Shown: piece after piece, positions 32,345 through 40,580 of the stretch
Numbering within the stretch: position 1 is the first letter of the stretch
Layout: every line of letters begins with the position of its first letter
Translations under genes and position numbers: made by a program
NCBI RefSeq assembly: GCF_013409305.1
Contig: NZ_JACBZJ010000001.1
Coordinates: 2,294,001-2,358,000 of the forward strand
Direction of reading: 5' to 3'
Length of the DNA stretch: 64,000 nucleotides
DNA from: Cellulomonas soli
Lineage (GTDB): Bacteria > Actinomycetota > Actinomycetes > Actinomycetales > Cellulomonadaceae
Notes under the pieces: model-generated
The model's database searches: none
What the model was told of the DNA's origin: nothing
Seen by the model: only the letters and a program-made list of their open reading frames with translations

Positions 32345-33363
32345 GCCTCGTCGAGCTCGACCCGCCCGCGGGCGCGCAGGCCCCCTCGGACGCGGAGCCC
32401 GGGTACGCGCCGCCCGAGCACCCCGTGCCGCCCCAGCGCCCTGTGCCGTCCGGGACACGCTCGGCGCCGCCGCGGCGAGCCCTCGCGCCGGTGCAGCCGC
32501 GCCCACCCCGCCCCCCGCGTCGGCCCGAGCCGATCGGCTCGCTCGTCGTCACGACGGCACTGCTGGTGCTCGCCGCGCTCGCCGGCTGGGCGCTCGTCCA
32601 GGTGCTCGTCCTCGGCAGCCTCGCCGAGGCACGGTCCCAGCAGGTGCTGTACGCACAGCTGCGGGAGCAGCTCGCCTCGCAGACAGCACCCACCGGTGGC
32701 GCCGTCGAGCCGGGTGCCCCCGTGGCGATCCTCGCGATCCCGACGCTCGGCCTCCAGCAGGTCGTCGTCGAAGGCACCTCGTCGGGCGACCTCCTCGCCG
32801 GGCCCGGGCACCGCCGCGACACGGTGCTGCCCGGCCAGGCCGGCGTCTCGCTCGTGCTCGGCCGGTCCACGACCTACGGCGGTCCGTTCCGTTCGCTCCC
32901 GCTGCTGCGCCAGGGCGACGGCATCACGGTGACCACCGGGCAGGGCGAGTTCGTCTACCGGGTCGACGGCGTGCGGCACGACGGCGACCCCCTGCCGGGT
33001 GCGCTCACGGAAGGCGGGGCGCGCCTGACGCTCGTCACGACCGAGGGCTCCGGACCGTTCGGGGCGATCACCGGGTTCACCACCGTGTACGTCGACGCCA
33101 CGCTCGTCGGCGAGGCGGTCACGGGTCCGTCGGGCCGACCCGCGGCGGTCCCGGCGTCGGAGGCGGTGCTCGGCGGTGACACCGGCGCCCTGCCCGTGCT
33201 CGTGCTCGCCCTGCAGGCGCTGCTCCTGGCGGCCGTCGCCGCTGTGCTGCTCAGCCGCCGGCTACCGGCGCGGGCCTCCTGGGTCCTGGCCGCGCCCGTG
33301 CTCGTCGCCGCCGCGTGGTGGGCGACCGAGGTCGCCGTGCGCCTGCTGCCGAACGTCCTCTGA
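32341..33363 (+). CDS. class E sortase-fold protein lacking the catalytic residues (pseudosortase)
   Basis: This 340-residue protein has a Pro-rich cytoplasmic N-terminus, one membrane helix (about 66-92), a sortase domain (about 125-258) and two C-terminal helices. The fold is clear from L-A-I-P-T-L-G-L, G-P-G-H-x-x-x-T-x-L-P-G, T-T-Y-G-G-P-F and L-T-L-V-T. The catalytic His of the G-H-R motif is Arg175 (CGG at 32863-32865). The catalytic Cys of the L-T-x-x-T-C motif is Thr234 (ACC at 33040-33042). No Arg follows where the catalytic Arg is expected. It therefore cannot work as a standard transpeptidase and may bind sorting signals or organise the surface proteins encoded next to it. Confidence 0.75.
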   Translation: MSLVELDPPAGAQAPSDAEPGYAPPEHPVPPQRPVPSGTRSAPPRRALAPVQPRPPRPPRRPEPIGSLVVTTALLVLAALAGWALVQVLVLGSLAEARSQQVLYAQLREQLASQTAPTGGAVEPGAPVAILAIPTLGLQQVVVEGTSSGDLLAGPGHRRDTVLPGQAGVSLVLGRSTTYGGPFRSLPLLRQGDGITVTTGQGEFVYRVDGVRHDGDPLPGALTEGGARLTLVTTEGSGPFGAITGFTTVYVDATLVGEAVTGPSGRPAAVPASEAVLGGDTGALPVLVLALQALLLAAVAAVLLSRRLPARASWVLAAPVLVAAAWWATEVAVRLLPNVL

Positions 33364-33405
33364 GCAGCGCCGGCACGTCCCCAGGCCACGGCCGGGACGT
33401 CCTTC

Positions 33406-33434
33406 GTTCACCGTCCGGGACCGGTGGGTTCGCC
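33406..33434 (+). promoter_or_regulatory. PHO-box-like repeat before the second PstS-like gene
   Basis: GTTCACC at 33406 and GTTCGCC at 33428 are 22 bp apart (two 11-bp units) with a degenerate middle unit. It lies 70-98 bp before the ATG at 33504, in the only sizeable gap after the pseudosortase gene. Confidence 0.5.
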
Positions 33435-33503
33435 CGGTCTGCGAAGAGTGGGCGGTAGGCCGGGAAGCACCGGCCGACCGACACACGAAGGGCTCCTTCC
33501 CTC

Positions 33504-34484
33504 ATGAAGCGCACGAAGGTCTCGCTCCTCCTCACCGTCGCCCTCGCGGGCGTGCTCGCCGCCACGATCGCCTCCCCGGCGTCGGCCGACCCGACCCCGC
33601 AGCCCAAGGACCTCGTGGGCGTCGGCTCGGACACCACCGAGTACGCGGTCAACTACCTCGCCGACGGGGTGAAGGTCGGCGGGCTCTACTCGCCCGGCTA
33701 CAACGCGTCCGCGGGCGCCCGCCTGGTCTCCTTCAACGCGACGGGCACCACCCCGGTCGTCCTCAAGTCGGGCACGGTCGCCGTCACGCGCCCGAACGGC
33801 TCCGGCGCCGGCAAGGCCACCCTCTACGGGGCGGGCCTCAACACGAACGTCAACTTCGCGCGGTCGTCCTCCTCGCTGTCCGCCGCGGAGGTCTCCGCAG
33901 GACTGTGGCAGGTCCCGTTCGCCCAGGACGGCCTCAAGCTCGCGACCGCGACCACGTCGAACGCGCCCGCGTCGATCACCGCGGCCCAACTGGTCGGCAT
34001 CTACAACGGCTCGATCAGCAACTGGAACCAGATCGGTGGCACGGCCGGCGTGATCGTCCCGATGATCCCGCAGACCGGGTCCGGCACCCGCACGGTCTTC
34101 GTCGCCCAGCTGCAGGCCGCGAACGGTGGCGTGGCGGTCACGCTCGCCTCGACGGTCGTCGAGGTCCAGGAGCACGACGCCGCCCCGGTCGCCGCGAACG
34201 CCAACGCGGTCGCACCGTTCTCCACCGGCCGGGCCAAGTCCGCGACGGGCATCAAGCTCGCGGGCGGCTGGAGCTACACCCGGGCGCTCTACAACGTGGT
34301 GCGCCAGGCCGACCTGTCGACCGCCTGGTTCACCCAGGTCTTCGGCGCCGACGGCTTCATCTGCTCGGGCTCCGGCCAGGCGCTCATCGAGGCCGCCGGC
34401 TTCGACCAGCTCGCGGTGCCCGCCGACGGCGGCGCCTGCGGTGTCCCGACGCAGGCCGCGACGACGAACTTCACCGTCAACTGA
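33504..34484 (+). CDS. secreted PstS-like substrate-binding protein
   Basis: This 326-residue protein has a signal peptide ending A-S-P-A-S-A-D near 29 and no lipobox or membrane anchor, so it is freely secreted or wall-associated. PBP phosphate-loop relatives are visible: G-V-G-S-D-T-T-E near 40, P-N-G-S-G-A-G-K near 97 and P-Q-T-G-S-G-T-R near 192. It resembles a compact PstS rather than the membrane-anchored copy upstream. A short hairpin (GAAGG-GCT-CCTTC) covers the ribosome-binding region. It starts the second transcription unit of the surface locus. Confidence 0.75.
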   Translation: MKRTKVSLLLTVALAGVLAATIASPASADPTPQPKDLVGVGSDTTEYAVNYLADGVKVGGLYSPGYNASAGARLVSFNATGTTPVVLKSGTVAVTRPNGSGAGKATLYGAGLNTNVNFARSSSSLSAAEVSAGLWQVPFAQDGLKLATATTSNAPASITAAQLVGIYNGSISNWNQIGGTAGVIVPMIPQTGSGTRTVFVAQLQAANGGVAVTLASTVVEVQEHDAAPVAANANAVAPFSTGRAKSATGIKLAGGWSYTRALYNVVRQADLSTAWFTQVFGADGFICSGSGQALIEAAGFDQLAVPADGGACGVPTQAATTNFTVN

Positions 34485-34549
34485 CGCCCTCCCGCGTCTC
34501 GACGTCCCCGTTCGACGACCTCCTGAACCAGCCCCGGAAAGGCACCCCC

Positions 34550-36178
34550 ATGACCCGCACCAGGACGCTCGCCGGCTTGCTCGCCGGTGTCGTCGTCGCC
34601 ACGGCCGCCCTGGCCGTCGCGACCCCCGCCTCCGCCAACGACGAAGGCCCGGACGTCGCAGGCCAGATCTTCCTGTTCCCGAACACGGGCGGCTTCACCA
34701 ACGCCGCCAACACCACGCCCGTCACGAGCGGCACCGGGACGGTCCGGCCGTTCCAGTCGCTGGCCGTCGACCAGCTCTGCCCGGCCGACACCGCCGCGGT
34801 GCAGGCCGCGATCCGCATCCCGCAGCCGGGCGTGCCCGAGAACGACTGGGCCCAGGTCCCGATCACGGCGGCCACGAACGTGAAGGACGCCCAGGGGCGC
34901 TACTACACGGCGCGTGGCGACTACCTCACCAAGCCCGAGGCCATGACGTACATCGCCTCGCAGCCCGGGAGCACCGGCACGCTGCCGCTCATCCTCATGT
35001 GCCGCAACGACGCCGGTCTGGGTATCGGCGTCCTGCGCACCACGATCACGATGACGGGCAACGCCTCCGCCCTGACCTGGTCGGTCCCGACGCCGACGAT
35101 GCCGCGCAGCACGGCCACCGCGACGCTCACCGCCTCGCAGTCCGCGGTCGAGCAGGGCACGGCCGTGACGTTCTCCGTGGCGGTGGCCCCGGCCGCCGCG
35201 ACGGGCACGGTCGAGTTCCTGGCCGGGACGACCTCGCTCGGCACGGGCACCCTCAGCGGCGGGGTCGCGACCCTGACCACCAGCGCGCTGCCCGTCGGCA
35301 CCGCGTCGGTCACGGCCGTGTACGCCGGTGACAGCACCTACGGGGCGGCCACCTCCGCCGCGGTCGACGTGCAGGTCGCCGCCGTGGCGCCCCGCTCGAC
35401 GACCACGACCCTCACGGTCGACCGGGTCGACGGCGACGCGTACCAGTCGGTCGCGCTGACCGCCGCGGTGGCCTCCGCGTCCGGCACGCCCGCCGGCACG
35501 GTCGCGTTCTCGGACAACGGGGTCGTGCTCGGCACGGTCCCGGTGACCGCGGGCTCCGTCCCGGTCTTCACCACGAACGTGCTCGGTGCGGGCAGCCACG
35601 CCCTGGTCGCCACGTTCACCGGCACGGCGCCGTACACCGACTCGGCCTCCGCGCCGGTCGCCACGGCGTACACGCTCGCGGGCGCCGTCGCCGAGCAGAC
35701 CGTCACGCTCGACATCCCGGTCGGCACCATCACACTGACCACGCCGTACACGCCCACCTCGCCGCTCGCGCTGGGCACCGCGGTCCTCGACCCGGCGGAC
35801 TCGACGTACTCGGCCTCCGCACCGTTCGAGGGCATCGTCATCACCGACACCCGCGCCGGCAACCTCGGCTGGACCGCCTCGGTCGTCTCCGGGGCGTTCA
35901 CGTCGGCGGGCGGCGACTCGTTCGACGGCGGGCACGCCGGTCTCACGGGCCTGGCCGCGACGCAGGTCGCGGGCAACGCGCTGCTGGCCACGGACGTCGT
36001 GGTGAGCGACAACGCACCGTTCACGGTGGGCCTGGCCACGCCGAAGGTGTTCGCCAGCTACCCGGCTGCGCGCTCGCTCGGCACGGCGCACCTGGCCGGC
36101 GTGTTCGGCGTCGACCAGGTCCCCTCGTCGGTGGCGCCCGGTCTGTACACCGCGACGGTGACCCTCACCGCCGTCTGA
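34550..36178 (+). CDS. WxL-like surface protein with two Ig-like repeats
   Basis: This 542-residue protein has a signal peptide (cleavage after A-T-P-A-S-A near 29), an N-terminal domain (30-180) shared with the gene at 37562, two bacterial Ig-like repeats (about 187-276 and 282-375) and a C-terminal domain (383-542). The C-terminal domain has V-I-T-D-T-R-x-x-x-L-G-W-T and ends G-L-Y-T-A-T-V-T-L, closely resembling Firmicutes WxL domains (T-D-T-R...G-W-x-L, Y-T-S-x-L-T-W-T-L), except that the second Trp is absent. WxL domains bind the cell wall non-covalently. The start is set by GGAAAGG 8 bp upstream. It is followed by a DUF916-type gene, as in WxL loci. Confidence 0.65.
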   Translation: MTRTRTLAGLLAGVVVATAALAVATPASANDEGPDVAGQIFLFPNTGGFTNAANTTPVTSGTGTVRPFQSLAVDQLCPADTAAVQAAIRIPQPGVPENDWAQVPITAATNVKDAQGRYYTARGDYLTKPEAMTYIASQPGSTGTLPLILMCRNDAGLGIGVLRTTITMTGNASALTWSVPTPTMPRSTATATLTASQSAVEQGTAVTFSVAVAPAAATGTVEFLAGTTSLGTGTLSGGVATLTTSALPVGTASVTAVYAGDSTYGAATSAAVDVQVAAVAPRSTTTTLTVDRVDGDAYQSVALTAAVASASGTPAGTVAFSDNGVVLGTVPVTAGSVPVFTTNVLGAGSHALVATFTGTAPYTDSASAPVATAYTLAGAVAEQTVTLDIPVGTITLTTPYTPTSPLALGTAVLDPADSTYSASAPFEGIVITDTRAGNLGWTASVVSGAFTSAGGDSFDGGHAGLTGLAATQVAGNALLATDVVVSDNAPFTVGLATPKVFASYPAARSLGTAHLAGVFGVDQVPSSVAPGLYTATVTLTAV

Positions 36179-36233
36179 TCCGTACCGCCGTCTGAGCCGT
36201 GCCCTGACGGACGGGCGCAGGTGGGGTGGGGCC

Positions 36234-36270
36234 GTTCGCCCCGCCCCATCTGCGCGTTCGCCCCGCCCCA
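36234..36270 (+). repeat. 15-bp direct repeat at 22-bp phase
   Basis: GTTCGCCCCGCCCCA occurs at 36234-36248 and again at 36256-36270. The 22-bp offset equals two PHO-box units, and GTTCGCC itself resembles the unit. It could be part of an extended regulator-binding array or a recent duplication. Confidence 0.55.
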
Positions 36271-36293
36271 CCGGCGCGTCCGGGCCGTCCCTC

Positions 36294-36332
36294 GTTCGCC
36301 GGGTGTTCGTCACCCGAACATCCCGGTTCGTC
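36294..36332 (+). promoter_or_regulatory. PHO-box-like array before the first DUF916-type gene
   Basis: GTTCGCC (36294), GTTCGTC (36305) and GAACATC (36316) are 11 bp apart, followed by GTTCGTC at 36326. It lies 40-80 bp before the start at 36375. Confidence 0.5.
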
Positions 36333-36374
36333 ACGCTTCGTACGAACCAGCCGCCGATCGCAGGAGCCATGTCG

Positions 36375-37448
36375 ATGATCGCCACGCTGCGCCGGACAGC
36401 CGTCCTCGCGCTCGTCACGCTGGCCCTGCTCGCACCCGCCGGGCCTGTCGCCGCCGCGACGGACCCGGACGCCACCGACATGGTCTCGTTCGGCATCGCC
36501 CCGGCCGGTGCCGACCGTCCCGACGCCCGCCCTTACCTGGCCGTGACGGCCCCGGCCGGCTCGGTCGTCTACGAGCACGTGGCCCTCGTGAACCAGGACG
36601 ACGAACCGGTGACGCTCGAGGTGTACGGCGCCGACGTCGTCATGGCCGACGGCGGTGGCCTGTCCGTGCGGGCAGCGGCCGACACGGACACCGACGCCGG
36701 CGCCTGGGTGTCGGTCGACGCCGCCGGGCCCGTGCAGGTCCCGGCGCAGACGGCCGACGGGTTCGGCTACACGATCGTCCCGCTCGCCATCACCATCCCG
36801 CAGGACGCCGAACCGGGCGACCACGTGGCCGGGCTCGTCGCGTCGCTGGTCACCGTCGCCGCGGGCGCCGACCAGGGGCCGTCGATCCGGCTCGAGCAGC
36901 GGGTCGCGGCCCGGGTGTACGTCCAGGTCCAGGGGGAGGTCGCCCCGGGTCTGGTCGTGGAGGACGTCGTCGCCGACTGGGCGCCCGACGGCGTGCTCGG
37001 CACCGGTGCGGTGACCGTCGGCTGGACGGTGCGCAACACCGGCAACGTGCGCGTCGCCGTCGAGCCGTCCGCCTCGGTCGCCGGGCCTCTCGGGGTCGCC
37101 GCCAGGCGTGCCGACGCACCGCGCGTCGAGGAGCTGCTGCCCGGCGGCACCGCACGGGTGGAGGCGACGCTCGAGGGCGTCCCTGCGCTCGGCCGCGAGG
37201 AGGTCACCGTGACCGCCGCCGCGGTGGCCCCGCTCACCGGGCGCGACCCGGGCCTGGCCCCGGTCGTCGCCACCACGCACGTGTGGGCCCTGGCCTGGCT
37301 GCCGCTCGCCGTCGCCGCCCTGGTCACCCTGCTGATCGTCGTCGCGGTCGCCCGTGGCAGGTCCGCCCGCCGCGCGGCCCGCATCCTTCCCGACGGCCCG
37401 GTCGAACCCGGGCTCGTCGTGGACACCCCTGTCGGCGTGGGCCGGTGA
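36375..37448 (+). CDS. DUF916-type WxL-interacting membrane protein, copy 1
   Basis: This 357-residue protein has a signal peptide (about 1-25), an extracellular beta-rich region with DUF916-like features (P-A-G-S-V-V-Y-E-H-V-A-L-V-N-Q-D, D-A-G-A-W-V-S-V and I-P-Q-D-A-E-P-G-D-H-V-A-G-L), an Ig-like half with N-T-G-N-V, and a single C-terminal helix (about 300-322) with a basic cytoplasmic tail. In Firmicutes, proteins with this domain partner WxL proteins at the wall. The ATG at 36375 is preferred over 36369 because GGAG lies 8 bp upstream. It follows a WxL-like gene directly and has its own PHO-box-like array. Confidence 0.65.
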   Translation: MIATLRRTAVLALVTLALLAPAGPVAAATDPDATDMVSFGIAPAGADRPDARPYLAVTAPAGSVVYEHVALVNQDDEPVTLEVYGADVVMADGGGLSVRAAADTDTDAGAWVSVDAAGPVQVPAQTADGFGYTIVPLAITIPQDAEPGDHVAGLVASLVTVAAGADQGPSIRLEQRVAARVYVQVQGEVAPGLVVEDVVADWAPDGVLGTGAVTVGWTVRNTGNVRVAVEPSASVAGPLGVAARRADAPRVEELLPGGTARVEATLEGVPALGREEVTVTAAAVAPLTGRDPGLAPVVATTHVWALAWLPLAVAALVTLLIVVAVARGRSARRAARILPDGPVEPGLVVDTPVGVGR

Positions 37449-37468
37449 GACCGGGGGCGTCGTCCCCT

Positions 37469-37507
37469 GGTCGTCCGCACGGCGCACGTCGTTCACCCGT
37501 GCTCGCC
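37469..37507 (+). promoter_or_regulatory. PHO-box-like half sites before the second WxL-like gene
   Basis: GTTCACC at 37491, with GGTCGTC 22 bp upstream and GCTCGCC 10 bp downstream. This is weaker than the others because the second spacing is off by one. It lies 55-93 bp before the ATG at 37562. Confidence 0.35.
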
Positions 37508-37561
37508 ATCCTCGGCGGGTACGCGCCCGGTCCCACCTGCACCTGTGAAGGGAATCCTGCG

Positions 37562-38923
37562 ATGCGTCCCATCAAGCTCCTGGCCACCCTGGCCGCCGGC
37601 GCGCTCCTGTCGAGCGCCGTCGCCCTGGCCTGCGCGGCACCTGCCTCTGCCGAGGACGAGGGTCCTGACCTGCCCGGCAGCATCTACTTCCTCGCGAAGG
37701 CCGGTGGGCTCGACGCGAACGGGCAGACCGACGTCATCACGAGCGGCACGACGCTCGACCGGCCGTTCCAGTCGCTGGCCGTGTCCGCCCAGTGCCCGGC
37801 CGGTGCGGTCTCGCTGCAGCCGATGATCCGGATCCCGCAGGCCAACGTGCCCGAGTCGCAGTGGCTCGAGGTCCCGATCGCGGCGAACATGAACCACGTC
37901 GACGCGCAGGGGCGCTTCTACACCGACCGCGGCGACCGCCTCACGAAGCCTGACGCGCTGGCGTACATCGCCACGCAGGCGGGCAAGACGGGGACGATCC
38001 CGCTGCTGGCGGTCTGCCGGGACGAGCTCGGTCTGGGTGTCGGCCTCTTCCGCACGACCCTGACGCTCACCGGTGACCTGTCGAACCTCGCCTGGTCGGT
38101 TCCCGCGCCCACGCCCCTCGGTGGCGGCACCCAGGTGACCGCGACGACGACGACCCTGACGGGTGCCGTGCAGGGTGCGGACCTGGTCCTGTCGGCCGCG
38201 GTCGCACCGGCCGGCGCCGGCGGCACGGTCACGTTCTCCGAGGGCGGGACGACGGTCGGCACCGCGGCGGTCTCGGGCGGTGTCGCGCAGGTGACGGTGC
38301 CGTCGCCCGCGTCGGGCTCGCACAGCTACACCGCGACCTTCGCGCCGTCCGACGCGGCGGCGTTCGGCGCCTCCTCGGGCACGTACGCGGTCGCGGTCGC
38401 GCTGGACGCCGCGACGGGTCAGCTCGTGCTGTCGGTGCCCGCTGCCCCCGTGGTCGACGGCGCCCTGACGTTCTCGGTGCCGTTCGCCACGCCGGTCGCC
38501 CTCGCGGGCACGCGCGCCTCGGACAACTCCCGGGTCGTGGCCACGGGCGCCTTCCCGACGGTCACCGTGACCGACACGCGCCGTGACGGGCTGCTGACGG
38601 GCTGGGAGGTCAACGCGCAGGCGTCCGACTTCACCGGTGCCGCGGGCACGGTCGGGGCGAAGTACCTGGGGTGGGCACCTGCCCTGCCGCAGATGCTGCC
38701 CGAGGCCGGCAGCCCCCTGGTCGCCCAGGCCGGCGCCCCGGTCGCCTCGTCCCTCGACGAGGTCGCCAGCCCGGGCCTGTCGGCGAGCGCGCTGCTCGGC
38801 GGCACCGCGACCGCCGGCCGGGGGACGACCACGCTGGACGCCGCCCTCAACCTGGCGATCCCGGGCTCGACCACCGCGGGGTCCTACACCTCGACGGTCA
38901 CGGTCACGCTGATCGCCGACTGA
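37562..38923 (+). CDS. WxL-like surface protein with one Ig-like repeat
   Basis: This 453-residue paralogue of the gene at 34550 has a signal peptide (ending C-A-A-P-A-S-A near 30), a shared N-terminal domain (31-186, about half identical by eye, including R-P-F-Q-S-L-A-V and I-R-I-P-Q-x-x-V-P-E), one Ig-like repeat (about 190-285) and a C-terminal WxL-like domain (296-453) with V-T-D-T-R-R-D-G-L-L-T-G-W-E-V and the final S-Y-T-S-T-V-T-V-T-L. GAAGGGAA is a good ribosome-binding site before the ATG at 37562. It is paired with the second DUF916-type gene, so the locus holds two matched pairs. Confidence 0.65.
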   Translation: MRPIKLLATLAAGALLSSAVALACAAPASAEDEGPDLPGSIYFLAKAGGLDANGQTDVITSGTTLDRPFQSLAVSAQCPAGAVSLQPMIRIPQANVPESQWLEVPIAANMNHVDAQGRFYTDRGDRLTKPDALAYIATQAGKTGTIPLLAVCRDELGLGVGLFRTTLTLTGDLSNLAWSVPAPTPLGGGTQVTATTTTLTGAVQGADLVLSAAVAPAGAGGTVTFSEGGTTVGTAAVSGGVAQVTVPSPASGSHSYTATFAPSDAAAFGASSGTYAVAVALDAATGQLVLSVPAAPVVDGALTFSVPFATPVALAGTRASDNSRVVATGAFPTVTVTDTRRDGLLTGWEVNAQASDFTGAAGTVGAKYLGWAPALPQMLPEAGSPLVAQAGAPVASSLDEVASPGLSASALLGGTATAGRGTTTLDAALNLAIPGSTTAGSYTSTVTVTLIAD

Positions 38924-38984
38924 CGCCGTCACGCGACGCCGGCAGCCGCCGGCGTCGCCCGTCCGACACCAGGGAGCAGCCCGC

Positions 38985-40580
38985 ATGTCCCGTCCTCTCC
39001 GGTCCGCCGTGCGGGCCGCCCTGGTGGTGCTCGCCGCGCTGGCGGTCGTCGTCCCCGCGACGGCCGCCGGCGCGGACGACGGCACCGCCGCCTGGTCGAT
39101 CACCCCGTCGGACGCCGCGGGCACGACGGACGGTCGCACCCGGTTCGAGCTGTCGCTCGCGCCGGGGGAGCAGGTCGAGGAGCACCTCGTGCTGGCGAAC
39201 TCCTCGACGGTGGAGCGCACGTTCCGGGTGTACGGCGCCGACGGGTTCAACACGGCGACAGGCGGTTTCGACCTGCGGCCGGCGGCGGACACACCGGTGG
39301 GCATCGGCGCCTGGGTGACGACGCCGGACGCGAGCGTGACGGTCCCGGCGCTCTCGACCCGCACGGTCGCGTTCACGGTGGCGGTCCCGCAGGACGCGGC
39401 GCCGGGCGACCATGCCGGTGGTCTGGTCGTCTCGCCCGAGCAGGTGCAGGTCGACGAGGCGACGGGCGTGGTCGTGGACACGAGGGTCGCGGTGCGGCTC
39501 GCGGTGCGGGTCGCGGGCGAGCTCGCCCCGGCGCTCGAGGTGCGCGACGTGCACGCGTCGTACGCCTTCGACGCCGTGCCGTTCGCGGCGTCCTCGGCGA
39601 CGGTGACGTTCGAGGTCGTGAACACGGGCAACGTCAAGGTCCTGGGTGTGCCCAGGCTGCGGGTGACCGGCCCGTTCGGCACGCGGCTGGCGCACCTCGA
39701 GCCGGAGAGCACGCGGGAGGTGCTGCCGGGTGACTCGTTCACGGTGACGGCGACGTTGCCGGGGGTCGAGCCCGCCGTGCTGGCCACCGCGGTGGTCGAC
39801 GTGACGATGGCCGCGGCGCCGGGCCCGGGCACCGAGCTGCCGGGGGTCTCCAGCACGGGACGCGCGACGTTCGTGGCGGTGCCCTGGACGGGTCTGCTGC
39901 TGGTGGCGGTGCTGGTGGTCCTCGTCGTGCTCCTGGTCCGCCGGGTGCGGGCGCGGCGCCGTGCCGCGCAGGTGCTGTGGACCGAGGCGGTGGCCGAGGC
40001 GCGCCGCGAGATCGAGGCGGGGCCGCCCGCGGGGGAGCCGTCACCGGAGGGCTCCCGTCCGTCGGTCGGTCCGACCGTCGGGGTGCTCGTGCTGCTCGTG
40101 CTGGTGGTGACCGGCGCGGCGTGCGTCGCCGTGCCTGCGCGGGCGGTCGCGTCCGAGGGTGTCACGGTGGTCTCGCAGGACGGTGACGACGGTGTGCTGC
40201 GGCTGGAGGTGCCGGCCTCGCCGACAGCCTCGCCGAGCGTGCCTGCCGGTGCCGGCGCCGGTCCGGGGTCCGCTCCCACCACGTCGGTGCTGGGGGGTTC
40301 CCGGGGGGCACCTCGTTCCGCGGGGTCGCCGCCGGCCGCCGCCGGTTCTGCGGCCGACGCTGCGGTCGACGCGGGTGCCGCCACCGGCACGGCCGCGGCG
40401 GAGGGTGGCGAGGTGAAGGTGGCCGGCCTGCGGGTGCGGACGCCTGACCTGGTCTGGCGTGCGGCGCGCGGGGACGCTCCTGCGCGTGCGGTGCTGGCCG
40501 CGACCGGGCTGACGGCGCTCGGTGGAGGCGGGTGGCTGGTGCACCGGCTCGTGCTGGCCCGTCGGCCGGGCATGCCGTGA
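38985..40580 (+). CDS. DUF916-type WxL-interacting protein, copy 2, with LAATG tail
   Basis: This 531-residue protein has a signal peptide (1-34) and a DUF916-like extracellular half ([34 protein letters not shown] and N-T-G-N-V-K-V-L-G). It has a first helix (about 292-315), a basic cytoplasmic loop (R-R-V-R-A-R-R-R), a second helix (about 364-390) and a low-complexity outer segment. It ends with L-A-A-T-G (504-508), a weak hydrophobic stretch and R-R-P, which looks like a LAxTG sortase E signal. The ribosome-binding site AGGGAG precedes the ATG. It is coupled (GTGA) to pstB. Confidence 0.65.
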   Translation: MSRPLRSAVRAALVVLAALAVVVPATAAGADDGTAAWSITPSDAAGTTDGRTRFELSLAPGEQVEEHLVLANSSTVERTFRVYGADGFNTATGGFDLRPAADTPVGIGAWVTTPDASVTVPALSTRTVAFTVAVPQDAAPGDHAGGLVVSPEQVQVDEATGVVVDTRVAVRLAVRVAGELAPALEVRDVHASYAFDAVPFAASSATVTFEVVNTGNVKVLGVPRLRVTGPFGTRLAHLEPESTREVLPGDSFTVTATLPGVEPAVLATAVVDVTMAAAPGPGTELPGVSSTGRATFVAVPWTGLLLVAVLVVLVVLLVRRVRARRRAAQVLWTEAVAEARREIEAGPPAGEPSPEGSRPSVGPTVGVLVLLVLVVTGAACVAVPARAVASEGVTVVSQDGDDGVLRLEVPASPTASPSVPAGAGAGPGSAPTTSVLGGSRGAPRSAGSPPAAAGSAADAAVDAGAATGTAAAEGGEVKVAGLRVRTPDLVWRAARGDAPARAVLAATGLTALGGGGWLVHRLVLARRPGMP

